Source: Bacteroidota bacterium
GTDB lineage: Bacteria > Bacteroidota > Bacteroidia > UBA7662 > JAIXUI01
NCBI GenBank assembly: GCA_027484125.1
Contig: JAIXUI010000085.1
Span: 1-46,343 of the forward strand
Length of the DNA stretch: 46,343 bases
Direction: 5' to 3'
The notes under the pieces are model-generated. The model was not told where the DNA came from and did no database searches. It saw only the letters and a program-made list of their open reading frames with translations. A program made the position numbers and the translations under genes. The stretch's first letter is position 1. Each line of letters begins with the position of its first letter. Below are positions 23,468-32,696 of this stretch, in pieces.

Positions 23468-25956
23468 CAGAATTGTTGACCAATAGAAATGTGAATTTGC
23501 CCACGATTTACATTAGGAAGACCAGGAACTGTATCAAACCCATATCCCCAATCTAGCCCTAATAGTCCGAACATTGGAAGGAAGATACGGATACCACCAC
23601 CAGCAGAACGGTAATTGCGGAAAGGGTCGAATTGCCCAGTAGTAAGGAAGGAATTTCCACCCTCCAAGAAGCCTAACACATAGATAGTTGCCGAAGGATT
23701 CAAAGAAATTGGATACCTCAACTCCATGGTATATTTCTGGAAAACAGAGGCACCAAGGTAGTTTCCGGCATTATTCCGAGGGGTAAGGGTGTTATTGTTG
23801 TACCCGCGAAGACCTATTAGCTCACGATCATCAAGTACAAATCCTTGGATTCCATCACCACCTACATAATAGCGACCGAAAGGCACTTGGCCATAATCTT
23901 GGTTGTAGGAGCCCAAAAATCCATATTGAATGCGCGTATTCAGTACCAAATCGCCGAGTAATCGGGTGTACCAGTTTCCATCAAAACGCCATTTGTGGTA
24001 TTCTATCCATTTATAGCGACTCACCGCATCGATGGTTTTATAATCTAACCCATTCACAAGCGACCATGGTGGAGTAAACTGAGCGGTTAATGAAATATTG
24101 GCGCCTGAGCGCGGATAAATAGGCTGGTCAATGGAGTTTCTGGAAATGGTTTCCTTGAAGAAAAAGCTATTCGCTATTCCGTTAGAAAATAGACCCAACG
24201 AGTTGTTGTTGGTAACAGCAAATTGTTGATAATTGACTGAGTGGATCAGGGTGAAGAAATCGTCAGGCTTCTTTAATCTCTTTCCTAAGCTTACTGAAAC
24301 CCCTGTTACATTGATTCCGGAAGGGATGTTACTTCCAAAAGGAGATAAATTCTGAATTGACGTATAGGCAGAAACGGTAAGCGCATTAGGCTTTTTCCCT
24401 CCTAACCAAGGCTCGGTAAACGAAACATTGTAAGATTGGAAAAAGCGTCCGTTGCTTTGAATACGAAAGCTCAGACGTTGACCATCGCCCGAGGGTAATG
24501 GTTTCCAATTTTTCCATTTCGTAGCATTTCGGGTAGAGAAATTATTCAATACCAGACCAAGTGAACCCACAATTTGGTTGGCCCCCCAACCACCGGAAAG
24601 TTCAATTTGGTCATTAGAACGCTCTACTACTTTATACTCAATGTCAACCGTACCGTCCTGAGGGTTTGGTATAGGCGTAATTCCGATTTGTTCAGGATCG
24701 AAATAGCCTAATTGGGCAAGTTCGCGGTTGGTTCTGATGATATCGGCACGGCTAAACTTCTGACCCGGACGAGTTCTTAGCTCGCGCAAAATCACATGGT
24801 CGTTGGTTTTATCGTTACCGCTGATGATAATGCGGTTGATGGTGGCTTGTTGGCCTTCTGTTAGTTTAATTTCAATATCTATGGAATCTTTTTCCACTTT
24901 TACCTCAGTAGGCGAAACCTGGAAAAACAAATAGCCATCATCCATATAAAGCGAGCTGATGTCGCGTCCGGATGGATCCATGTACAAACGGGCATCTAAA
25001 GTAGCCTGATTGTAAACATCGCCTTTCTTAATGCCGATAATTTTAGCCAAAACAGAATCCGGGTGAACAGTATTTCCGCTAAAAGTGATATTTCTAAAAC
25101 GATACAATTGGCCTTCGTTGACTTTGATACCTATTCTAAATCGCTTATCAGAAATCTTATAAACGGTGTCCCATGTAACTCGGGCATCACGATAACCGGC
25201 ATCGAGGTAGCGTTTTTCAATCAGCTTTTTATCATCTTCAAGCTTACTGGCGAAGAATTTACCACTTCGAAAGATATTCCACCACTTCTTCTCCTTGATT
25301 TCATCCATCGCCTTTTTAAGTTGACGACTTGATAGGGCTTTATTTCCTTCAAAGACAATTTCACCAACTTTCACCTTTCTTCCCGGTTCTACCGCAAGCT
25401 TTACGATAACAGAATTGGTTTGATTGGTGTCGCGTACTTCCGAAACATTCACTTTTACGTCCCAGTAACCTTTTTCGAGATAATAATCGCGAGCAACATT
25501 CTCAGCGGTCATAAGCAAATCGGCAGTTACAATTCTGCCCTTATTCTGCTTCAGCTTATCATTGATATTGTCCACATCGCCTTTGCTCAAATTTTTAGAA
25601 TAGGCAAAGTTGGAGAGGCGTGGACGTTCTGTAAGGTGAATGGAAAGAAAAATATTCTTGTCTTCTACCCTATCAACCATAATCTGTACATCTCCAAATA
25701 GATTTTGCTTCCAAAGGTTTTGAATGGCTTTGGAAAGCTTCTCACCTGGCACGTTGATAGATTCTCCAACTTTAAGACCGGAAATCATCACCAAAACGTC
25801 CTTATCAAGGAATCGGGTGCCTACTACTTTCACAGCAGCGATGGTATATTCTTTTGGATTTTTATAATCTGGTTTAAAGGTATCCAGGCTTACTTGCCCC
25901 TGGGATTGAAACACTGAAAGGAGAAGCAAACCTGCCAGCAGGAAAAAATTACGCAT
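23467..25956 (-). CDS. bamA: Outer-membrane protein assembly factor BamA
   Basis: The 829-residue protein is the core of the BAM machine that inserts beta-barrel proteins. After a signal peptide (cleavage SQG|QVS) it has five POTRA domains (about 35-440; for instance FEGNKALSSRQLKKAM and ISGNDKTNDHVILRELRTRPG) and a C-terminal 16-stranded barrel with SFTEPWLGGK, the loop-6 region with GLRGY, and the terminal strand ending in QQF. It overlaps uppS by 8 bases upstream and the first skp by one base downstream. Confidence 0.96.
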   Translation of the reverse strand: MRNFFLLAGLLLLSVFQSQGQVSLDTFKPDYKNPKEYTIAAVKVVGTRFLDKDVLVMISGLKVGESINVPGEKLSKAIQNLWKQNLFGDVQIMVDRVEDKNIFLSIHLTERPRLSNFAYSKNLSKGDVDNINDKLKQNKGRIVTADLLMTAENVARDYYLEKGYWDVKVNVSEVRDTNQTNSVIVKLAVEPGRKVKVGEIVFEGNKALSSRQLKKAMDEIKEKKWWNIFRSGKFFASKLEDDKKLIEKRYLDAGYRDARVTWDTVYKISDKRFRIGIKVNEGQLYRFRNITFSGNTVHPDSVLAKIIGIKKGDVYNQATLDARLYMDPSGRDISSLYMDDGYLFFQVSPTEVKVEKDSIDIEIKLTEGQQATINRIIISGNDKTNDHVILRELRTRPGQKFSRADIIRTNRELAQLGYFDPEQIGITPIPNPQDGTVDIEYKVVERSNDQIELSGGWGANQIVGSLGLVLNNFSTRNATKWKNWKPLPSGDGQRLSFRIQSNGRFFQSYNVSFTEPWLGGKKPNALTVSAYTSIQNLSPFGSNIPSGINVTGVSVSLGKRLKKPDDFFTLIHSVNYQQFAVTNNNSLGLFSNGIANSFFFKETISRNSIDQPIYPRSGANISLTAQFTPPWSLVNGLDYKTIDAVSRYKWIEYHKWRFDGNWYTRLLGDLVLNTRIQYGFLGSYNQDYGQVPFGRYYVGGDGIQGFVLDDRELIGLRGYNNNTLTPRNNAGNYLGASVFQKYTMELRYPISLNPSATIYVLGFLEGGNSFLTTGQFDPFRNYRSAGGGIRIFLPMFGLLGLDWGYGFDTVPGLPNVNRGQIHISIGQQF

Positions 25957-26701
25957 TGGGGCTTTTCAATTGGTCACTGGTGAGGCCATAACGGCGCTCG
26001 CGTTTTTGGTAATCGAGGATGGCACAATAGAGATCCTCTTTGTTAAATTCCGGCCAGAATTTTTCTGTAAAATAAAATTCAGAGTATGCAACTTGCCAGA
26101 GGAGGAAGTTGCTAATTCGATGTTCTCCGGAAGTACGAATCAACAATTCTGGATCCGGCATAGAAGCAGTAGTGAGGTAGCTATTAAATAGCTGGTCATT
26201 GATAATTTCAGAGGAAAGTTTGCCTAGTTGAGCATCAGCAACCATCGATTTCACCGCATTTAAAATCTCCCAACGGGAAGAATAACTCAAGGCGAGTGTA
26301 AGCTGCATCTTACTGTTAGGGCCGGTAGCTTTGATGGCTTCCTCCAATTCTGCCCTGCAAGAAGGTGGCAATGAATCGAGATCGCCGATAGCAGAAAGGC
26401 GAATTCTGTTTTTAATTAAGGTTTCAGTCTCACTTTTGATGGTAGAAACCAATAGCGACATAAGTGCATCAACCTCTGGCTTGGGTCTGTTCCAATTTTC
26501 TGTGGAGAAGGTGTAGAGGGTAAGATATTCTACCCCAAGTTCTGCACAAGCTTCTGCAGTTTCACGAACAGTTTGAACGCCTTTAGAATGCCCGAAAACA
26601 CGATCTTGACCTTGGGAATACGCCCAACGTCCATTACCATCCATGATAACAGCGATGTGTTTTGGCAGGGTGCTAAGATTGATTTTATCTTTTAGGCTCA
26701 T
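25949..26701 (-). CDS. uppS: Undecaprenyl diphosphate synthase (isoprenyl transferase)
   Basis: The 250-residue cis-prenyltransferase makes the C55 lipid carrier for peptidoglycan and surface glycans from FPP and IPP. IMDGNGRWA (19-27, catalytic D21), GHSKGVQ, FSTENW near 80 and RTSGEHRISNFLLWQ followed by SEFYF near 195-215 are all typical. It sits between the PorG-like genes (9-bp gap) and bamA (8-base overlap), an order conserved in P. gingivalis. Confidence 0.95.
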   Translation of the reverse strand: MSLKDKINLSTLPKHIAVIMDGNGRWAYSQGQDRVFGHSKGVQTVRETAEACAELGVEYLTLYTFSTENWNRPKPEVDALMSLLVSTIKSETETLIKNRIRLSAIGDLDSLPPSCRAELEEAIKATGPNSKMQLTLALSYSSRWEILNAVKSMVADAQLGKLSSEIINDQLFNSYLTTASMPDPELLIRTSGEHRISNFLLWQVAYSEFYFTEKFWPEFNKEDLYCAILDYQKRERRYGLTSDQLKSPNA

Positions 26702-26710
26702 ATCCCTTTC

Positions 26711-27529
26711 TTAACGAAAAGCTGGGCAAGTGCCTCTGTTGAAGGTGTAAGTATATCGAAGTCCAACAAAGCCGAAGACATCATTAAATCCTGGATTTCC
26801 TCTGAGTTTACCTGGATCATTAAGGGGTAAACCGAGCTCCTGACTTCTATCGGCCATACTGGCAGCAGCAGGACCATTGGCTAAGCGGATGAAGCTATTG
26901 TCAGCATAACTACCACTCACATCATCCAAATAATCGGTGAAAGCAAACCGCATTCCGCCTTCTAATGCCAGGCTATGCTGACCTGAGAAGTTCCACTTGA
27001 AGCCAAAAGCTACCGGAATTGCGAAGGAAACCCGGCTGTAACGTGAGTCTTGCCGAGTGTCAGGGTCGATGGTTTGGCCTTCAGTACCCAATGGTTGTAG
27101 TTCTACTAAAGCACCACGGTATCTCGCTTTTGGATTGAAGCTAAAAAACGACAGCCCACCATTGATATATGGGGTGAAACGGTCGTCTTGATTGCCTGGG
27201 TTAAAGCGGAAAAAGTTTATCTCAAAAAGAACAGCAGCTTCGTAAATCGACGACTGGAAGCTCAGATTACGCATCCTAGACTCCAAATCGCTAGTATTGA
27301 GAGAATCAGCTCCGGCCACTTGATGACTAAGTAAATCTACCCTTAATCCGAAATGTGGATTGAAGTTGTACTTTCCTCCAACCTGAAGAGAAAGGCCATT
27401 CTTTTCAGAATATATCTTTTGGTTAAGCTCACCCAAATACATGGATTGGCCTCCTCCAAAACCTATTTCCCACTTTTGCGCAAAAAGCGAAAGCGGGAGA
27501 AATAGAAGAGCTACAAAAAGTTTACGCAT
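26711..27529 (-). CDS. PorG-like outer-membrane protein (DUF6089), copy 2
   Basis: The 272-residue protein has a signal peptide (cleavage SLFA|QKW) and a DUF6089 barrel: WEIGFGGGQSMYLGELNQ at the mature N-terminus, YNFNPHFGLRVDL, FTPYINGGLSFFSFNPKA, and a last strand VFGFVGLRYTYTF before a short Cys-containing tail (GTCPAFR). DUF6089 includes PorG, an outer-membrane part of the T9SS that contacts the PorK/PorN ring. The ATG at 27529 is chosen; the frame upstream runs into the previous gene. It lies immediately before uppS and bamA as porG does in P. gingivalis. Confidence 0.85.
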   Translation of the reverse strand: MRKLFVALLFLPLSLFAQKWEIGFGGGQSMYLGELNQKIYSEKNGLSLQVGGKYNFNPHFGLRVDLLSHQVAGADSLNTSDLESRMRNLSFQSSIYEAAVLFEINFFRFNPGNQDDRFTPYINGGLSFFSFNPKARYRGALVELQPLGTEGQTIDPDTRQDSRYSRVSFAIPVAFGFKWNFSGQHSLALEGGMRFAFTDYLDDVSGSYADNSFIRLANGPAAASMADRSQELGLPLNDPGKLRGNPGFNDVFGFVGLRYTYTFNRGTCPAFR

Positions 27530-27549
27530 GGTTGTTAGGACGAAGAACG

Positions 27550-28410
27550 TCAGAATTTTGGACAACGTATTTTCCAGATCACGTAACTCAATTGAATTCC
27601 GACGAAAGCAAAGCCATCGTTGGTCGTACTAAGCGCTCTATCTTCTCCTTCCGAAAAACCAGGATCAAGAGGATTCCGCTCAGCTGACCTATCCGCAAGT
27701 GCGGCCGCCAATGGACCTTTGGTTCTCAGCAATAAGTCGCGATCAGCGAAAGTGCCGCCTACATCATCCAGATATTGGGTGAAAGTGAATCTCCATCCGG
27801 CTTCAACGCCCAATCTCCAGTGACTATTCAACGCCCAGCGAAGACCCACACCGAGAGGAACTGCAAATTGAAACAAGTCGTAACCCACTTTATCGCGGTA
27901 TTGAAACATGTCCTGACCTTCTGTTCCGAGTGGTTGAAGATCAACCCATTCGTTATTATAAAATGCTTGTGGATTGTGGCGAAACAGGCTTAATCCTGTG
28001 AATACATAAGGCGTAAAAGCTTTTTTATGAATGTTCCAGCCGAAATCGGCGAAGTTGTATTCTATCAACCCTGCAACTTCGATGATATCGTTTCTAAAGC
28101 TGAGGTTTCTACGACTTTTTAGCGGATTATCAACAGCAAGAGAGTCAGCACCTGCGATTCTGCCATAATTCAATTCTGCACGAACCGCCCAATGATCGGC
28201 AAAGTTGTAGCGGATGTGAAAGCCAGCACCAAAGCGCATCAAGTCCATGCGATGGCTGAGATAGTCGCCAAAATCTTTGCGTTCCGACATGTTTTGAGAC
28301 AAACTGCCATAATAATGGCTGGTAAGGAAGCTGCCTCCGATTTCTGTTTTCTGGGCTAAAGCTGGGAAAACAAGCAGGAATGCGATAAGAAAAGCGAACA
28401 ATCTGTTCAT
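27550..28410 (-). CDS. PorG-like outer-membrane protein (DUF6089), copy 1
   Basis: The 286-residue protein has a signal peptide (cleavage PALA|QKT) and the same DUF6089 plan as its neighbour: GGSFLTSHYYGSLSQN, YNFADHWAVRAELNYGRIAGADSL, FTPYVFTGLSLFRHNPQA, the shared motif VDLQPLGTEGQ, and a last strand FAFVGIQLSYVIWKIRCPKF with a Cys-Pro end. The two copies are separated by 20 bp and clearly arose by tandem duplication, but they have diverged strongly. It is the first gene of the operon and has a good promoter. Confidence 0.85.
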   Translation of the reverse strand: MNRLFAFLIAFLLVFPALAQKTEIGGSFLTSHYYGSLSQNMSERKDFGDYLSHRMDLMRFGAGFHIRYNFADHWAVRAELNYGRIAGADSLAVDNPLKSRRNLSFRNDIIEVAGLIEYNFADFGWNIHKKAFTPYVFTGLSLFRHNPQAFYNNEWVDLQPLGTEGQDMFQYRDKVGYDLFQFAVPLGVGLRWALNSHWRLGVEAGWRFTFTQYLDDVGGTFADRDLLLRTKGPLAAALADRSAERNPLDPGFSEGEDRALSTTNDGFAFVGIQLSYVIWKIRCPKF

Positions 28411-28428
28411 GCTGTGGTGATTGGACCC

Positions 28429-28459
28429 CAAAGAAACGGATTTGAATGCCTTATTGCAA
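28429..28459 (-). promoter_or_regulatory. Promoter of the PorG-like/uppS/bamA/skp operon
   Basis: On the minus strand TTG (28457-28459), 20 bp and TTTCTTTG (28429-28436) fit the consensus with one mismatch, the same mismatch as the sodA promoter. The predicted leader is about 12 bases. Confidence 0.6.
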
Positions 28460-28478
28460 ATAGCGTTTTAGACCTAAA

Positions 28479-31400
28479 TCAGCGTATTATCTGGACTTTT
28501 ACATTTTCAATCTTGCCTTCATGGCTTAATTGAAGGGTATAAATACCTTCTGTCATCCCAGGAAGATCCAACACATTCACTCCTTCCAGTAGTTTTCCTG
28601 ACAGCATGGTTCTACCTGAAAGGTCAATTAAACTGTAAAATCCGGCGTTCCAATTCCATTCAACTTGAAGTTGGGAAGAAGCAGGTATAGGCCAAACTTT
28701 AACAGGCTTCAAGGAAAGATTAGATTGACTAGTAAAAAAGAACGAGAAGATAGCCGAAGGAAGTGAAAAACAAGTACCCCCATTCACCTTTACGGAGTAA
28801 AGCCCCTGATTGAATGGCTCATAAATGCGGTCAGTAGCTCCCGGAATATTAAATCCATTGAGCATCCACTGATTGCCGGTAGAAGAAGAGCTCAATAAGC
28901 TGTCTCCTGTTCGGCTGATGGTGGGTGTTGGTGGAACATTTAGAACCTGAATTGACCTCACCGCGGTTCCTGTACAACCTGGCACTGAAACCGTGCTATA
29001 AAAGATATTGTAGTTGCCAGGGCCATAAACGGATGGATTAAATTGAGTGACTGGTACACCATTCACCGTATAAGTACCACCTGAAGGTTGTGCTTGAGTA
29101 AGATTCACTGGGGTAGCACTTGCACAAAGTGGGGCATAAGCAGGCCAAGTAATTTGAGGAGTGTCTGATACAAAGACACCAACGCTTAAAGTTCCTACGC
29201 AGCCATTAGAAGAGGAAAAACGATAGGTTACAGTATGATTTCCAACCCCAGCCTGAGCAGGGTTAAATGTACTGCCGGTAACAAAAGATCCGGAATAAGT
29301 GCCGCCTGCCGGACTACCTCCTGTCAGCATCACACTGGTTGACCTGACACAAAATGGCGCTAATGGTTGGTGGCTTAACGCTGGAGCAGAAGCTACCACG
29401 AGCGTGTCGCGTGCGGTGTTGGTACAGCCTTGCGAGTTGGTATATTGATAGAAAACAACAGCGTTACCCACTGAAACATTGGCAGGATTAAACTGATTTC
29501 CAGAAACACCAAAACCACTATAACTTCCACCGAGAGGAAACCCTCCTGTTAAAGTTACCGGACTTCCATTTTTACAAACCGTATCAGGCAACACTAAACT
29601 TACACTAGGCAGTGGAACTACCCTTAAAGTATCAACGGCTTGGCCTTGGCAGCCAAATGCATTTGAAAAACGATATACAATTGGGTAATTGCCAGGACCG
29701 GCTGCAGAAGCATTAAAGTTAGCAATGTTGTTCCCATTGAATTGGTAAGCACCACCCGCCGGACTGCCTCCAGTCATATTAACAATTAGCTGATCGGCAC
29801 AAGCCACAGCAGGAATGTTCAGAGTAACTACAGGAAGCGGGTGAATGACCACAGAAGTACTTGCAGTATCAGAACAACCAAATTGATTGGTTACTACATA
29901 AGATACTGGAAATGTGCCTGCCCCAGAAGTGGCTGGATTAAAACCACCTAAAGCATTAACACCAGTTCCGGAAAAAACACCACCGGAGGGAAAACCTGAG
30001 ACTTGAAAAGGCTGAGCATTCTGACAAACCGGCTGCACTTGTTGAATAAGTGCTGTAGGGGAACTGCGAACCACAACAATGGCAGTATCACCAGCTACAC
30101 AGCCATTGGCATCACTAAACAAATAAGTAAGCTGAAATTGCCCGATTGCAGCAGTTGGTGCAAATGAAGTTGCGGGCACACCGTTGATCAAGTAAGTCCC
30201 TCCTGGAGGAGTAGCCTGATTGAGTTGAACAGTTGCATCGCGGCTACAAAATGGCCCCAAAGCAGGAAGATTCACTTGAGGTTGCTGGTACACCGTGATG
30301 GTGGTGCTGGTTGTCCATACTTGAGCATTGTAAGTAACCGTGTATTGTATGGTGTGTGTGCCAGAACCCGCGACTATTGGGTTAAACTGCTGAGCTGTTA
30401 CCCCTGGTCCGGAGTAAGTACCGCCAACCGGATAACCATTGGTGAGAAAGGTGGGACCCGCTTGAATACATTGAGAAGAAAGAGGTAGCATCACAGCGCC
30501 GGTAGGATTGACCACCTGAAGCGTGATGTCAAATGTTTCTCCATCGGAATAAGTACCACACGCTTGAGGCGTTTGAATAGAATTGGCGTTATACAGAATA
30601 ATCCGCATACGCATCGGACCCTGTGGAGTTAAATCAGGCAGTACGAGATTCCAGTTTTTGGCATTAGCATTCTGGAAACTATCTACCAATAATCGCTCTA
30701 TGACCTCGTCCAAAAACCCATCGTGATTCAGATCAGCCAACACCATTAATTTGGATGGGCCAGTAAACGTGACGCAGTTTCCTGGCTTGATGCGGAAAGG
30801 AAAAGGCACTGCACGTGCAACAAGGATGGTATCCGCTGAGCGGTCAGTAAAGCCGGCACATGCCAAGGCTGCTTTTCCATAGGCAACTTGATTGATGCTG
30901 ATGGAATCCATTTTATAGCCATTGGTTAAGGCAGGAGCTGACATACAAAATCCTAGGCGAACATCGATATAGGAAGTTTTTGCGAGCGTATCAGTTCCGA
31001 GACCATTGTAAACTACCAGTTTAACCGCATAAAGACCTTCCTGAGTAAATTCCACCTCCGGCTGAATTGAATGTTGATTGGTGTTATTAACGAACTGAAA
31101 CAAAGGCGGGTCGATGGACCAAAAACGAGAAACAACCGATTGGGGAGTAGAATCTCTAAGCGTTACCGAAGTTACCATAGACCCAATGGTCGCTAACCTG
31201 GAACCAACGGCCCCAAACTGTGCCTGGGGTGCTGCCGTTGCCGTATTCTGGATGGCTTGACGGGTGTAACAACCAATATCCGTTTGAGCAAGCTGTTTTA
31301 CGCGGCCTCTTAGGTCCAACAAATCACTGTATTGCCAGCTTCCGGCATTTACCGCTTGTGAAAAGCCCTGAACCATAAAATAAGGCTCACTGGGCAATGC

Positions 31401-32627
31401 TCCGGCATTGAATAAAACTAACGTATCCTTAGAATTTGCAGCGCGAAAAGTGCGTACTGCTCGAAGGATATTTAAATCCACATAGTTGGCAATAGTGCCC
31501 GGAAACTCTTCATGATGAATCAGTCGTGACGCACTTAAGTCATATAAGTTATAGTCATCCTGGATATAAGTTGGCGGTACATTGAGTAAAGTTCGAATAT
31601 CAACCGCTGCCCTAGGAGAAACAGCTCCAGTGTATCGGTCATGAAAAATGTTATTGTGATACTGGATGTTGTCATTCTCCTTGAAGATGAAAATAGCACT
31701 GGCATCCGAATCGAGGATGAAAGTATTGTTTCGAATAAACACATCTTTCACTGTAGAGAAGTTGATGCCTGATACGCCTATGTTGTGAAATAAGTTTTCA
31801 GAGATGTTGATGTTTACACATTGTTGCATAGGATTTCCCGAAGCAGTTTCAACACCTCGTAAGTAGATAGCTGAACCGGTAGAATGATGAAAAGTGGATC
31901 TACGAATGAATACACTGTCAACCAGTATCATACTTAACATTTCAGTAGAGTTCCAAACATCAGAAACTTCATTATCCTCGAATACAAATCCCTTACCGCC
32001 AACAACTCTACACGCACCTGCCGAAGTGCTGTCGGCCTGATACATATTGATTCTACAGCCTTTAATAGTAAGATTGGTGAAATTATCAGCCCGTACAGAG
32101 CCATACCTTAAATCTTCAAAGACACAACGGTCGAAAGTAATGCGGTCATTAATAAGTGTAACACGAGCAGCGGTATATCCACTTCTAAAAACCACATTCC
32201 TGATGGTGATATTTCGGCTATTGTTATTGATTCTTAGTATCGCGCCGGCCACATCAGTTTTAGAGATGTTAGCAAACTCAAATCCTTCAAAAATGATGTT
32301 CTCGCCATTGGCAATGGTTACAGCAATGTTTCCACCATTTCCATCGATGCGAGGGCGAAGACCTGTAGCAGCCCTGATGGTAAGCGTGAAACCATTGCTG
32401 GCAAACGCCGGCACAATCAATCCTACATTGGGCGTGCAGATATAAGGCGTAGAATCTTGCGCTTCTAGAACAATAGAAGAGGAAAAAGAAGCAGGAAGGC
32501 CATTTAAAGCAGCTTGTAAGTCAGGATAGACGATATTTGTGGCGAGATTCCTTACGGCTGATTGAGCAGGTGTGAGAAAAACCAAACTCAACAGTAAAGA
32601 AAAAAGTATAGTCAAAGTACGCTTCAT
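28479..32627 (-). CDS. Giant T9SS-exported protein: beta-helix, PKD-like, GEVED-like and Ig-like repeats
   Basis: The 1382-residue protein has a signal peptide (~23 residues). Residues ~30-420 form a right-handed parallel beta-helix with many N-rich turns (NNSRNITIRNVVF, NINISENLFHNIG, VFIRNNTF). A PKD-like domain follows (~480-560), then a GEVED-like domain (ADLNHDGFLDEV, then CGTYSDGETFDITL, with F where the motif usually has E). Seven repeats of ~75 residues span ~709-1229. An Ig-like module (WMLNGFNIPGATDRIYEP) and a T9SS sorting domain (VWPIPASSQLQVEW, LIDLSGRTML, GMTEGIYTLQL) close the protein. It should be exported to the cell surface, probably as an adhesin or polysaccharide-binding protein. 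No catalytic residues can be assigned. Confidence 0.88.
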   Translation of the reverse strand: MKRTLTILFSLLLSLVFLTPAQSAVRNLATNIVYPDLQAALNGLPASFSSSIVLEAQDSTPYICTPNVGLIVPAFASNGFTLTIRAATGLRPRIDGNGGNIAVTIANGENIIFEGFEFANISKTDVAGAILRINNNSRNITIRNVVFRSGYTAARVTLINDRITFDRCVFEDLRYGSVRADNFTNLTIKGCRINMYQADSTSAGACRVVGGKGFVFEDNEVSDVWNSTEMLSMILVDSVFIRRSTFHHSTGSAIYLRGVETASGNPMQQCVNINISENLFHNIGVSGINFSTVKDVFIRNNTFILDSDASAIFIFKENDNIQYHNNIFHDRYTGAVSPRAAVDIRTLLNVPPTYIQDDYNLYDLSASRLIHHEEFPGTIANYVDLNILRAVRTFRAANSKDTLVLFNAGALPSEPYFMVQGFSQAVNAGSWQYSDLLDLRGRVKQLAQTDIGCYTRQAIQNTATAAPQAQFGAVGSRLATIGSMVTSVTLRDSTPQSVVSRFWSIDPPLFQFVNNTNQHSIQPEVEFTQEGLYAVKLVVYNGLGTDTLAKTSYIDVRLGFCMSAPALTNGYKMDSISINQVAYGKAALACAGFTDRSADTILVARAVPFPFRIKPGNCVTFTGPSKLMVLADLNHDGFLDEVIERLLVDSFQNANAKNWNLVLPDLTPQGPMRMRIILYNANSIQTPQACGTYSDGETFDITLQVVNPTGAVMLPLSSQCIQAGPTFLTNGYPVGGTYSGPGVTAQQFNPIVAGSGTHTIQYTVTYNAQVWTTSTTITVYQQPQVNLPALGPFCSRDATVQLNQATPPGGTYLINGVPATSFAPTAAIGQFQLTYLFSDANGCVAGDTAIVVVRSSPTALIQQVQPVCQNAQPFQVSGFPSGGVFSGTGVNALGGFNPATSGAGTFPVSYVVTNQFGCSDTASTSVVIHPLPVVTLNIPAVACADQLIVNMTGGSPAGGAYQFNGNNIANFNASAAGPGNYPIVYRFSNAFGCQGQAVDTLRVVPLPSVSLVLPDTVCKNGSPVTLTGGFPLGGSYSGFGVSGNQFNPANVSVGNAVVFYQYTNSQGCTNTARDTLVVASAPALSHQPLAPFCVRSTSVMLTGGSPAGGTYSGSFVTGSTFNPAQAGVGNHTVTYRFSSSNGCVGTLSVGVFVSDTPQITWPAYAPLCASATPVNLTQAQPSGGTYTVNGVPVTQFNPSVYGPGNYNIFYSTVSVPGCTGTAVRSIQVLNVPPTPTISRTGDSLLSSSSTGNQWMLNGFNIPGATDRIYEPFNQGLYSVKVNGGTCFSLPSAIFSFFFTSQSNLSLKPVKVWPIPASSQLQVEWNWNAGFYSLIDLSGRTMLSGKLLEGVNVLDLPGMTEGIYTLQLSHEGKIENVKVQIIR
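28937..30500 (-). repeat. Seven tandem ~75-residue Ig-like repeats (coding)
   Basis: Within the giant T9SS protein the pattern [C near residue 10] ... GG(T/S/A)Y(S)G-x-GV ... FNP ... AGxGN(H/Y)xVxYxxxxxxGC repeats seven times, each with two cysteines and a proline-rich joint. The boundaries are approximate. Confidence 0.8.
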
Positions 32628-32646
32628 GGCTTGTATTGAGGGATTT

Positions 32647-32654
32647 CAAAGATA
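32647..32654 (-). promoter_or_regulatory. Candidate -7 element of the giant T9SS protein gene (TATCTTTG)
   Basis: TATCTTTG on the minus strand fits TAnnTTTG and predicts a leader of about 14 bases. A -33 TTG at the usual distance is lacking. It sits in an AT-rich 69-bp divergent gap. Confidence 0.5.
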
Positions 32655-32696
32655 AAAAGAGAACTGGCTCTAAAAAATAATTATATAAATTCATTA

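Noticed and set aside
28937-30500. Possible CRISPR-like or DNA repeat array
   Set aside because: The periodicity is at protein level only (about 225 bp, diverged); no short identical direct repeats with spacers are seen.
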